Shown piece after piece: positions 1-6,514 of a DNA stretch of 48,424 bases. Made by a program: the position numbers and the translations under genes. This DNA comes from Bacillota bacterium (lineage in GTDB: Bacteria > Bacillota > Clostridia > Lachnospirales > Lachnospiraceae), in NCBI GenBank assembly GCA_023415595.1, contig JAEZJW010000038.1, positions 1 through 48,424 of the forward strand, written 5' to 3'. Below the pieces are notes generated by a model that did no database searches, was not told where the DNA came from, and was given only the letters and a program-made list of their open reading frames with translations. Positions within the stretch are counted from its first letter, which is position 1, and every line of letters begins with the position of its first letter.

Positions 1-2
1 TT

Positions 3-374
3 GAAGGGACTATTAAAGAAGTTGTACGGGTACTAAAACCATCAGGGAAATTGTTTGCAAGTGTGCTTCATCCATGTTTTAACGGAAATTATAATGATGG
101 AATTGGACGACAGGGGGAAGGAATTAATCGACAGGTAGTAGTGAAAAATTACTTTTCTCCATCTCAATGGGAAGCTCCTTTGCCAAATGGCAAAACTTCG
201 GTTATTTGGAGACATAGGACACTTGAGGAATATATTAAAGTTTTTGTACAAAATGGATTGACAATAGTAGATTTAAACGAACCTCAACCATCAAAAGCGC
301 AAGCAGAAATATCAACCTCTATTGCATGGCTACAAAAGATACCACTGTTTTTATTTTGGGAATTAATAAAGTAA
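3..374 (+). CDS. SAM-dependent methyltransferase, C-terminal part (partial cassette gene)
   Basis: The reading frame is open from the left window edge, so the start and the SAM-binding motif I lie outside. The visible 123 residues begin with a stretch typical of the post-motif region of class I methyltransferases, reading EVVRVLKPSGKLFASVLHPC, followed by a C-terminal part ending in IPLFLFWELIK. It would transfer a methyl group from S-adenosylmethionine to an unknown small substrate in the cytoplasm. The gene ends about 50 nt before attC1 (R'' at 425-431), the usual cassette layout. The family call rests on the LKPSG strand/turn and the overall pattern; substrate unknown. Confidence 0.6.
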   Translation, partial: EGTIKEVVRVLKPSGKLFASVLHPCFNGNYNDGIGRQGEGINRQVVVKNYFSPSQWEAPLPNGKTSVIWRHRTLEEYIKVFVQNGLTIVDLNEPQPSKAQAEISTSIAWLQKIPLFLFWELIK

Positions 375-424
375 ATTTGCATGAGATACTATGAAGTACT
401 GCGATAATATACGCATACACCATC

Positions 425-558
425 ATATAACAATATGTTCCCAGACTCCCCACAGCCCAAGTGCAGGCACTCGGTGTCCGGGTTGCAAAATTTCAGAACT
501 GCCAGTTACATGCGGACACCTTAAGGCTCTGGGGTGTCGGGAACACGAGACGTTAGGC
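425..558 (+). repeat. attC1 recombination site
   Basis: R'' core ATATAAC at 425-431 and R' core GTTAGGC at 552-558. The arms (GTTCCCAGACTCCCCACAGCC on the left, read against GGCTCTGGGGTGTCGGGAAC on the right) pair almost fully, with a short unpaired spacer next to the cores and extra unpaired bases. A small side hairpin AGTGC-AG-GCACT sits on the left arm, and a GGTGTCCG/CGGACACC stem closes the apex. This is the unpaired-spacer and extrahelical-base layout expected of attC. R' fits the GTTRRRY consensus. Confidence 0.85.
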
Positions 559-587
559 GATAGAATTACTAATTGGAGGTTAAACAA

Positions 588-1244
588 ATGATATGGTATT
601 TGATGAATGCTTTTATAGATAAAGTCAAAATAAATGAAATGAGGAAGTGGAAAGATTTAAGTCTTAGAGTAAGAATATCTTTATTGAGCTTGATTATTAC
701 AGGATTAATTTTTCTATTTAGTGGTATCTTTTATTCAAAGTATCCAAGTATAAACGGTGTTTTATTACTTCTTTTTATTATAGCTTTTATTATTCTATAC
801 ATATTTGTTCGGAAAGATAATATAAAAAATTATATTAACGATTTGGATTGGTATTATGGAAAATTAGATATATTTCGTGGTTTATTAAAAGAAGATAATT
901 TTAATTTATATACCAAGGATAAGATAAAATTATTAATTGAGCTTTATAGTGAAAAGTTGCCGAGATTACAGATAAGCAAATCTCTTTTTAAACCTCTAAT
1001 AACTATTTTCTCAAGTATGATTATTCCAATTATTGTTTATGGTTTTAAATTATATTCTGATTCTATAGGAATAGATTTCATGGTGTATATATTAGCGTTT
1101 GCTATTGCATTTATTTTATATTTACTTGGAATTTATTATATCCTAAGACATACGATAATTAAATTACTGGATAGCCAGTATTATGTTATAAATAACATGA
1201 TTGCTATGTTGAATGATATCATATTAAAAGATTTCACAACATAG
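588..1244 (+). CDS. Cassette 1: four-TM membrane protein of unknown function
   Basis: This 218-residue protein is the only gene of cassette 1. The start is taken at ATG 588 because GGAGG lies at 575-579, 8 nt upstream; an in-frame TTG at 573 overlaps that ribosome binding site. Hydrophobic stretches around residues 27-45, 52-70, 130-150 and 160-182 predict four membrane helices in two pairs, separated by a charged region of about 60 residues likely to be cytosolic. No catalytic motif or family was recognised. The gene begins 36 nt into the cassette, too close for an obvious promoter of its own, so it probably relies on transcription from upstream. AT-rich codon use is unlike the housekeeping genes further right. 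Function unknown; membrane topology is moderately secure. Confidence 0.75.
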   Translation: MIWYLMNAFIDKVKINEMRKWKDLSLRVRISLLSLIITGLIFLFSGIFYSKYPSINGVLLLLFIIAFIILYIFVRKDNIKNYINDLDWYYGKLDIFRGLLKEDNFNLYTKDKIKLLIELYSEKLPRLQISKSLFKPLITIFSSMIIPIIVYGFKLYSDSIGIDFMVYILAFAIAFILYLLGIYYILRHTIIKLLDSQYYVINNMIAMLNDIILKDFTT

Positions 1245-1262
1245 CGTACTCGTAATTCCATC

Positions 1263-1395
1263 GCCTAACAATATGTTCCCAGACACCCCACAGCCTAAGT
1301 GCAAGCACCCGGTGTCCGGGATCAGGAGCCTATTAATATCAGTTACGAGCGGACACCTTAAGGCTCTGGGGTGTCGGGAACACGAGACGTTAGGC
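1263..1395 (+). repeat. attC2 recombination site
   Basis: R'' GCCTAAC at 1263-1269 and R' GTTAGGC at 1389-1395 are exact inverted complements, both matching the attC core consensus (RYYYAAC and GTTRRRY). The left arm contains GTTCCC-A-GACACCCCACAGCC; the right arm carries the complement with one extra T and without the A, giving extrahelical bases. A GTGC-AA-GCAC side hairpin and a GGTGTCCG/CGGACACC apical stem follow. Confidence 0.88.
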
Positions 1396-1427
1396 GCAAT
1401 ATCTATTAGGGTAGGGCTCTGTAGCTG
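1390..1427 (+). promoter_or_regulatory. Conserved cassette leader shared with cassette 4
   Basis: Counting from the G at 1389, the first 38 nt of cassette 2 match the first 38 nt of cassette 4 (from 2930) at 30 of 38 positions, ending in an identical GCTCTGTAGCT (1416-1426 and 2957-2967) at the same offset. The genes that follow are unrelated. It could be a promoter, a regulatory leader, or common descent of the cassette 5' ends; no clear -35/-10 pair was seen. Confidence 0.5.
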
Positions 1428-1490
1428 CATTAATTTATGGTTGTCTGCAATACGATTTGAGAATGATATAGTTAGTAGGGTGGGAATTTT

Positions 1491-1946
1491 ATGGACATTA
1501 CATATAGAAATGCAACAATTATTGATCTGGATTTTTTAGTAGAAAGCAGACTTGATTTTATACATATTTCATCTGTTGATGAAAACTACGAGTTAATAAA
1601 AAGGAATTTATATTTATATTTCGAAAATAGTTTAGAAGCAAAGCAGTGTGATATTGTATTAGCAGAATCTAATTCATCGGTAATTGGCACGGGAATTATT
1701 TTTTATTACAATTCGGTTCCTTCTTTCTTCAATCCATGGGGGAAAAACGCTTATATTACAAGTATGTTTGTAAAAGAGGAGTACAGGCGTCGTGGAATTG
1801 CTTCCACTATTTTAGATGAACTGATTAAAATCGCTCAACATAAAGAATATCATATAATCATTTTACAAGAGTCAGATATGGGAAGACCTCTTTATGAAAA
1901 GTTCGGATTTCATGAAGGGAAAAAAGGCATGATTTTAAAGTTTTAG
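1491..1946 (+). CDS. Cassette 2: GNAT family N-acetyltransferase
   Basis: A 151-residue protein with a GCN5-related acetyltransferase fold. The acetyl-CoA binding motif A is seen as a beta strand ending ITSMFVKEEY followed by RRRGIAST (the R/Q-x-x-G-x-G/A loop), near residues 85-105. The C-terminal LYEKFGFHEGKKGMIL is the usual GNAT ending (YxxxGF). It would transfer acetyl from acetyl-CoA to an amine on a small molecule, peptide or protein; such enzymes are frequent integron cargo and some inactivate antibiotics, but nothing here identifies the substrate. The start ATG 1491 follows a GGTGGGA-type ribosome site. The gene is preceded by about 100 nt of cassette leader and ends about 55 nt before attC3. 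Confidence 0.85.
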   Translation: MDITYRNATIIDLDFLVESRLDFIHISSVDENYELIKRNLYLYFENSLEAKQCDIVLAESNSSVIGTGIIFYYNSVPSFFNPWGKNAYITSMFVKEEYRRRGIASTILDELIKIAQHKEYHIIILQESDMGRPLYEKFGFHEGKKGMILKF

Positions 1947-2000
1947 TTGGAAGATAATTAATCATCGTGATGATTATGAAAACTCGTTTTTAGATACTGC

Positions 2001-2135
2001 GCCTAACAATCTGTTCCCAGACACCCCATAACCTAAGTGCAAGCACCCGGTGTCCAGGCTGCATAGATTTAGAACTGCCAGTTATTGAACGGACAACTTA
2101 AGGCTCTGGGGAGTCGGGAACACGAGACGTTATTA
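2001..2135 (+). repeat. attC3 recombination site
   Basis: R'' GCCTAAC at 2001-2007 and R' GTTATTA at 2129-2135. The R' departs from the GTTRRRY consensus after GTTA because those bases come from the start of the next cassette. The arms are the same family as attC1 and attC2, with a GTGC-AA-GCAC side hairpin. Confidence 0.83.
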
Positions 2136-2210
2136 GAAATCAAAAGCTAATGTTTTTAAACACAATGTAATTTGACTTTTTATATTTATTGGATAAAAGA
2201 GGAGACACAA

Positions 2211-2753
2211 ATGAAATCAATACTACTTATTTACAAAACGAAAACGGGATTTACTAAACAATATGCAGATTGGATCGCTGAAGATATCTTATGTAAAACA
2301 GTTTCTTTTGAAAAGGTGAAAACATGTGATATAAATGACCACGATGTTATCATTTATGGGGCGGGAATGCATGCTGGACATATACTTGGAATTAATGAGT
2401 TTAAGAAGAAAGTTACTGGCCTACTTAACAAGAAAGTAGTGATTTTTGCTACAGGAGCAGCCCCTCATAAAGATGAGATAATAACCGAAATAAAAAAGAA
2501 TAATTTTACTGAAAACGAGAGAGAAAGTGTAATGTTTTTTTATTTTGAAAGTGGTATTAATTATGATAAGATGGGAATTGCTGACAAAACAATCATGAAA
2601 ATATATAGTAATGTATTAAAATTAATAAACAATAAATCTGAAATAGAAACGGGAACAAGCATGGCTATATTAACATCATATGATCATTCTAGTAAAGAGA
2701 ATACTAAATCGTTGGTTACTTATTTAAAAGAGCTTCTCAATGAATTGGATTAG
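2211..2753 (+). CDS. Cassette 3: flavodoxin-fold protein
   Basis: A 180-residue protein beginning MKSILLIYKTKTGFTKQYAD, the beta1-P-loop-alpha1 pattern of flavodoxins, in which the TKTGFT loop would bind the FMN phosphate. IIYGAGMHAGHILG and VVIFATGAAPH are further flavin-binding loops. The pattern is closest to flavodoxin-domain proteins of the menaquinone-dependent protoporphyrinogen oxidase (HemG-like) type, but a haem role is not supported by neighbours. The start is placed at ATG 2211 because AGAGGAGA lies just upstream; an in-frame ATG at 2172 has no such site. The likely role is a small cytosolic redox carrier or flavin oxidoreductase. It is alone in its cassette. Confidence 0.8.
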   Translation: MKSILLIYKTKTGFTKQYADWIAEDILCKTVSFEKVKTCDINDHDVIIYGAGMHAGHILGINEFKKKVTGLLNKKVVIFATGAAPHKDEIITEIKKNNFTENERESVMFFYFESGINYDKMGIADKTIMKIYSNVLKLINNKSEIETGTSMAILTSYDHSSKENTKSLVTYLKELLNELD

Positions 2754-2801
2754 ATGTCGATTCGTTGTTTATGGCTAGTGGTTTATGCCGCTTTTGACTT
2801 C

Positions 2802-2936
2802 TGATAACAATATATTTCCGCCATCCCACAGCCTAAGTGCAAGCACCTGGCGTCCGCATTAGCCAATCGCGCGAGCGCTCATGGCATTAGCGGACACCTT
2901 AAAGCTCTGTGACGGCGGAAATAAGTAACGTTAGGT
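2802..2936 (+). repeat. attC4 recombination site (divergent arms, pairing kept)
   Basis: R'' TGATAAC at 2802-2808 and R' GTTAGGT at 2930-2936. The arm next to the cores reads TTTCCGCC on the left and GGCGGAAA on the right instead of GTTCCC/GGGAAC, so both arms have changed together. The GTGCAAGCAC side hairpin is retained. The apical loop contains a GCGC-GA-GCGC hairpin not present in the other sites. Confidence 0.82.
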
Positions 2937-2968
2937 GCCATATCAATGTGAGTTGTGCTCTGTAGCTT
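2931..2968 (+). promoter_or_regulatory. Conserved cassette leader shared with cassette 2
   Basis: Second copy of the 38-nt leader, ending GCTCTGTAGCT at 2957-2967, at exactly the same distance from the cassette boundary as in cassette 2. Function unknown. Confidence 0.5.
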
Positions 2969-3022
2969 TAATTTTGATTTTATATCCTAATGTGTAACAT
3001 TGAAACAATTGGAGATGTTAGC

Positions 3023-3481
3023 GTGAAAAGAAAATATTTTTTTGTATGTTTATCAATAATTTGTTTACTTTATACGAATCAAGTTTATGCAAGCAGAGAA
3101 TATGCTCCTGCAACCATTCCACCTGTAATATATAAAGACATTAAAATAGTTGCAGAAAATAGTTCATTAGATAATATGGGTGTTGTGCAGGCCTTTAATA
3201 TTAATACAAATAAACTAATATGGAGTAAAAAAGTTTATACTATAAAAATCAACCCTCATATTGAAAAAGATACACAAATGGTATTTATTAAAGAAATGAT
3301 GATTGAAAATAATAAACTTGTTATAATCGATGAGAACTTCAAGAGGTATATATTAGACCCCAACACAGGCAATGATTTTAATAAAAGACATAAATGGCTA
3401 ATAATAATTATTTTGATATCTGTAACCGTTATTATATATATAGTCTTTAAACAATATACGAAGATAAAAAGAAGACAATAA
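3023..3481 (+). CDS. Cassette 4: exported, C-terminally membrane-anchored protein
   Basis: A 152-residue protein of unknown function. A GTG start at 3023 is chosen because GGAG lies 8 nt upstream and the resulting N-terminus is a good signal peptide: MKRKYFF, a hydrophobic core, then NQVYAS as a probable cleavage region. An ATG at 2990 in frame would add an implausible leader. The mature part has the short pattern QAFNINTNKLIWSK, reminiscent of a PQQ/WD-type beta-propeller blade, but only one such unit is seen. A single helix around residues 127-146 (WLIIIILISVTVIIYIVF) followed by lysines and arginines predicts a C-terminal anchor with the body outside the cell. No enzyme motif seen. Confidence 0.65.
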   Translation: MKRKYFFVCLSIICLLYTNQVYASREYAPATIPPVIYKDIKIVAENSSLDNMGVVQAFNINTNKLIWSKKVYTIKINPHIEKDTQMVFIKEMMIENNKLVIIDENFKRYILDPNTGNDFNKRHKWLIIIILISVTVIIYIVFKQYTKIKRRQ

Positions 3482-3552
3482 ATTTAAGCATGATTATGTA
3501 TGAGAATGACATTCTTAAGATATATAATTAGTAGTTATTTATATGATACGGC

Positions 3553-3703
3553 ATATAACAATATGTTCCCAGTCACCCCACAGCCTAAGTGCAGCCTTAA
3601 CAAGTTAAGGTTTGCACCCAGTGTCCGGGCTAGTTATTCCCGACAGGCAGCATTGAGCGGACACCTTAAGGCTCTGGGGTGTCGGGAACACGAGACGTTA
3701 TGT
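3553..3703 (+). repeat. attC5 recombination site with expanded side hairpin
   Basis: R'' ATATAAC at 3553-3559 and R' GTTATGT at 3697-3703. At 151 bp it is the longest site. The extra length comes from the left-arm side hairpin (3589-3617), in which CCTTAAC-AA-GTTAAGG (3595-3610) is inserted inside the GTGC/GCAC stem. The apical GTGTCCGG/CGGACACC stem is present. Confidence 0.83.
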
Positions 3704-3768
3704 GAAATGGGGAGTTTCTAACAATATACGTTCGAGAAAACTTAGATACCTGAAAGGAACTGAATATA

Positions 3769-4650
3769 ATGCACTCAAATTATTGGAATGACAGAGTTGA
3801 ATGGCTAAAGGCTATTCGAACAGGTTGGTTTAATGAAGATTACATTCAGTTTCTGGTTGATAAGGTATGGAATATTCATAAACCTGTTAATATCATAGAT
3901 TTTGGTTGTGGGTTTGGCTATGTTGGATTAATGTTGTTACCCATTTTACCTAAGGGAAGTACATACACAGGTATTGATATATCAGAAAATCTGATTAATG
4001 AAGCCCAAAGAATATTCAAGGATTCTGGCTTTGAAACATCCTTTATACAAGAAGATTTATGCAATTATCACCCAGTATGCAAATATGATATCGCCATTTC
4101 GCAAGCGGTATTAAGGCATATTCCTAATGCAAAACCTATCTTAAATAAAATGATAGAATCCGTTCTGTCAGATGGTTTAGTTATCTGTATGGAAACCGAT
4201 ATGGAATTAGAGAAGGCGGGTTTATATTTTAAAGATCTGAATTATGATGAACTTGGAATAACATCACTTATGCGAAAGCTTTGGAAAACAGAAATCGCCA
4301 ATGGTGGAAGAGATTATAGGTTTGCTATTAAAATCCCGTTTATCATGCAAGAACTTAACTTGAAAAACGTGGGAGTTAGAATGAGTGATAGTGTTTATTT
4401 TATTAATCCAAGTAGTTCTAGCTATATAAAGGAATTTAATACATTTTCTTCTGCCTGGGGATGGGATAAATCTTTAGCAGATGATGATAGAGATGATTTT
4501 GTTAACTCACTTATAAACAAAGGGCTCGATGAAAATGAAGCAGAAACATATTTTAGAGGAGAGCAGAAAATCAGGGGATATATGTCATCTAAAAATACTG
4601 CTTCTATAGTCAAAGCACCATGCACATTAATTTCATTTGGTACTAAGTGA
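3769..4650 (+). CDS. Cassette 5: class I SAM-dependent methyltransferase
   Basis: A 293-residue protein with a clear Rossmann methyltransferase core. Motif I is IIDFGCGFGYVG (about residues 43-54), the acidic end of beta2 is TGIDISENLI, followed by a DLCN beta3 loop and DIAISQAVLRHIPN as the motif IV region. About 140 C-terminal residues follow the core and may bind substrate. It would methylate an unknown cytoplasmic substrate using S-adenosylmethionine. The start ATG 3769 is preceded by GAAAGGAA. It is a full-length gene, unlike the partial methyltransferase at the left edge, to which it is not obviously closely related. It ends about 40 nt before the truncated attC6. Confidence 0.87.
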   Translation: MHSNYWNDRVEWLKAIRTGWFNEDYIQFLVDKVWNIHKPVNIIDFGCGFGYVGLMLLPILPKGSTYTGIDISENLINEAQRIFKDSGFETSFIQEDLCNYHPVCKYDIAISQAVLRHIPNAKPILNKMIESVLSDGLVICMETDMELEKAGLYFKDLNYDELGITSLMRKLWKTEIANGGRDYRFAIKIPFIMQELNLKNVGVRMSDSVYFINPSSSSYIKEFNTFSSAWGWDKSLADDDRDDFVNSLINKGLDENEAETYFRGEQKIRGYMSSKNTASIVKAPCTLISFGTK

Positions 4651-4688
4651 AAATTATATATGTCATGATTTATAGGGCTCCCCACTTC

Positions 4689-4799
4689 ACATAACAATAT
4701 GTTCCCAGACACCCCATAGCCTAAGGGCAACCTTAACAAGTTAAGGCTTGCACCCGGTGTCCGGGCTAGTAGTACCGACTGATAGCATTGATCGGACAC
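4689..4799 (+). repeat. attC6, right arm deleted
   Basis: R'' ACATAAC at 4689-4695, the left arm, the expanded side hairpin with CCTTAAC-AA-GTTAAGG (4731-4746), the GGTGTCCGG apical arm and the start of its return (CGGACAC) are all present. After about 4799 the expected right arm and GTTA core are replaced by unrelated sequence encoding a nitrilase fragment. The site therefore cannot form a normal attC and marks a deletion or insertion junction at the distal end of the array. Confidence 0.8.
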
Positions 4800-5059
4800 T
4801 CAAAGGATTGAAATATGGCATAAATATCTGTTATAATGCAAATTTTTCAGATCCAGCAAAGGCTGTCGCTGATCAAGGAGCTCAGTTGCTATTATTGCCG
4901 GCGCAGAATATGATACGGCGCGAAAACGCTGAAAAATGGAAGTACAAACAAACCGCTCATGACTGGTGGTTTGATTACCATAGATATCCCTGTAGTTTTA
5001 CAGGGACAGTAATCGGTGAGATTTCGAAAATTCGGCTATGTCACAACATATTATTATAA
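4800..5059 (+). pseudogene. Carbon-nitrogen hydrolase (nitrilase family) remnant
   Basis: Frame 2 encodes GINICYNANFSDPAKAVADQ, then GAQLLLLPAQNMIRRENAEK. This looks like the segment after the nucleophile of nitrilase/amidase-superfamily enzymes, where ICYD or ICFD includes the catalytic cysteine. Only about 50 residues of a protein normally near 270 remain; what follows does not continue the family and there is no proper start. The piece abuts the broken attC6 and is fused in frame to attC-derived codons, so it is a rearrangement scar. The rest of the interval to 5116 holds no other gene I can support. Confidence 0.6.
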
Positions 5060-5116
5060 ACAGAACAATTATTTCCATAAATATGGAAAATAGGATTTTA
5101 TAAGGAGAAATAAAGT

Positions 5117-5848
5117 ATGAAAAAAACAGCTGTTACAATTATGCTTATAATAGCCCTTCCTTTAATGGGTTGTTCTATGATTCATAAAAAAGACAATAGC
5201 AACGCTTCAAAAATAACAAATATCCAAACATCAGAAGCTAAAACTGATAAAGGAATTAAAAACACAACACCAACCCGAACAGTGACACCAAAAGCGACCG
5301 TAGCACCAACTCCCAAACCACAAATTGATATTAAATATTCTGCTGATGATTTTGATTATAGCGCTGGTGGATCAGTTGACCTTACACTTAATGAAAGTTC
5401 TGATAAAAAAACATTAACAGTAACTTCAGAAGATTTATTAAATGTTGATGATGGGAATAAGCCAATAAAGATAACTCTAGATATTAATGGTTCTCAGGTT
5501 GAGTTTAAGAGTGATTGGAATGACGGGATACAAGTTTCTGTAGCAGACTTTGATAAATCAGATAATTTAATAGATGTTTATATCACAGAATGCGGAACTG
5601 ATATATCCTGCAGTACATATATTTACAAATACGATGGATATGACATTTTTTACTACGACCAGTTTATTCATGACTTTGAAGGCTTCTTATATGATGAGAA
5701 TGGATATATCTATTATTCACTTAACAACGGGGAGAAAATGGAAATTAATAAATACTATGATTATAATGGTAAATGTAAAGATATAAATGATGCAAACCTA
5801 AAAGATAGATTAACTGGGGTTATAAAAAAGGAGGCATCATGGAACTAA
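5117..5848 (+). CDS. Lipoprotein with Thr/Pro-rich linker, unknown function
   Basis: A 243-residue protein with a lipoprotein signal peptide: two lysines, a hydrophobic core and the lipobox LMGC with Cys19 as the lipidation site. A polar, Thr/Pro-rich linker (about residues 50-72, TPTRTVTPK then TPKPQ) joins it to a globular extracytoplasmic domain rich in Asp, Tyr and beta-forming residues. No known family was recognised. The start ATG 5117 has AAGGAG upstream. The last 10 bases overlap the next gene, whose ribosome site GGAGG lies inside this coding region, suggesting translational coupling. AT-rich like the cassettes, although it lies beyond the broken attC. Confidence 0.72.
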   Translation: MKKTAVTIMLIIALPLMGCSMIHKKDNSNASKITNIQTSEAKTDKGIKNTTPTRTVTPKATVAPTPKPQIDIKYSADDFDYSAGGSVDLTLNESSDKKTLTVTSEDLLNVDDGNKPIKITLDINGSQVEFKSDWNDGIQVSVADFDKSDNLIDVYITECGTDISCSTYIYKYDGYDIFYYDQFIHDFEGFLYDENGYIYYSLNNGEKMEINKYYDYNGKCKDINDANLKDRLTGVIKKEASWN

Positions 5849-6450
5849 ATGATTTGTGGGAGCAGCGTATAAAAGACAGCGGCGCAGATTTTGTATATTT
5901 TGTTGACATTTCAATGTTACCCGCAGATATTATAGAAGGGTACTCTTGTGCAATTCTCTTTGGAAAAGCACTATCGAGGGAGTATATTAGTACACTAAGA
6001 GCCGGTCAAGATCCAAAACGGAAAGAGGTTTTTAACATCGAACACAAGATGGATGCTCTTTCTGAAAAAATAGCTGGCTTGCTAGAAACAGAGGGATACA
6101 AAAGTATTGCCAAGTTGAAAACAGGGCGTTTACCGCATAAAACTGTCGCGCTCAGGACTGGATTGGGGTTTATCGGCAAAAACAATCTGTTAGTTACTAA
6201 CCAGTACGGCTGTGCACTGATGCTCGGGAAAGTCTTAACCACCGCTCCCTTTACAACCATGAGTAAAATACCAATGGAACCGCAATGCGGCGACTGCAAT
6301 ATCTGCGTAAATATTTGTCCGACTGAAGCCTTGCTAGGAAAAACATGGAGCGTCGCGACTACCCGCGATGAAATCATGACTAGAAAGCTTTGTATCTTAT
6401 GCCTAAAATGCATGGTCTGGTGCCCGTATACCATGGAATACATAAAATGA
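5839..6450 (+). CDS. QueG-like double [4Fe-4S] protein
   Basis: A 203-residue relative of the epoxyqueuosine reductase (QueG) family and the related 4Fe-4S double-cluster proteins of anaerobes. GRLPHKTVALRTGLGFIGKN is the family's conserved central motif (about residues 94-113). Two cluster motifs follow: CGDCNICVNICP and CILCLKCMVWCP, both C-x2-C-x2-C-x3-C. True QueG proteins are longer, near 300-380 residues, and carry a fuller cobalamin-binding part, so this short form may have a different reductase role. It overlaps the preceding lipoprotein gene by 10 bases. A paralogue lies at 29170-29901. Cytoplasmic redox protein; substrate unknown. Confidence 0.75.
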   Translation: MELNDLWEQRIKDSGADFVYFVDISMLPADIIEGYSCAILFGKALSREYISTLRAGQDPKRKEVFNIEHKMDALSEKIAGLLETEGYKSIAKLKTGRLPHKTVALRTGLGFIGKNNLLVTNQYGCALMLGKVLTTAPFTTMSKIPMEPQCGDCNICVNICPTEALLGKTWSVATTRDEIMTRKLCILCLKCMVWCPYTMEYIK

Positions 6451-6514
6451 GCTTAATTAGTTAAGTATCAAAAATGGCTCTGCAAGGGGATTATCACAAA
6501 AGGAGAATGGGAAA

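Larger units (their letters stand above)
1..4799 (+). mobile_element. Integron gene-cassette array (distal end, no integrase in window)
   Basis: Six related imperfect inverted repeats alternate with single small genes, all on the + strand. Each repeat begins with a YAAC/TAAC core and ends with a GTTA core, as integron attC sites do. Taking the classical crossover between G and TT, the cassettes are: partial 1-552, cassette 1 553-1389, cassette 2 1390-2129, cassette 3 2130-2930, cassette 4 2931-3697, cassette 5 from 3698 to a truncated attC at 4689-4799. Each cassette carries one gene with the attC behind it, and the genes are visibly more AT-rich than the rest of the window. The homogeneous attC family resembles sedentary chromosomal integrons. 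No ORF here is a tyrosine recombinase; polarity predicts any integrase and attI upstream of position 1. If none exists there, the array is a CALIN (attC cluster lacking an integrase). Confidence 0.85.

Noticed and set aside
1224..1539. ORFs inside the attC repeats on both strands
   Set aside because: They are open only because the repeat lacks stops; they have no ribosome sites and run through the palindromic arms, and similar pseudo-ORFs occur in other copies.
425..4799. Repeats as a CRISPR array
   Set aside because: The repeats are 133-151 bp imperfect palindromes separated by 600-1000 bp single genes, not short repeats with 30-40 bp spacers, and no cas gene is present.
425..4799. Repeats as insertion-sequence ends or group II introns
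   Set aside because: No transposase or reverse-transcriptase ORF is between them, and cassette-specific termini with a fixed TAAC/GTTA boundary fit attC, not TIRs with target duplications.
1..5060. Integron integrase gene inside the window
   Set aside because: No ORF on either strand here carries the tyrosine-recombinase R-H-R-Y boxes; any integrase would be left of position 1.
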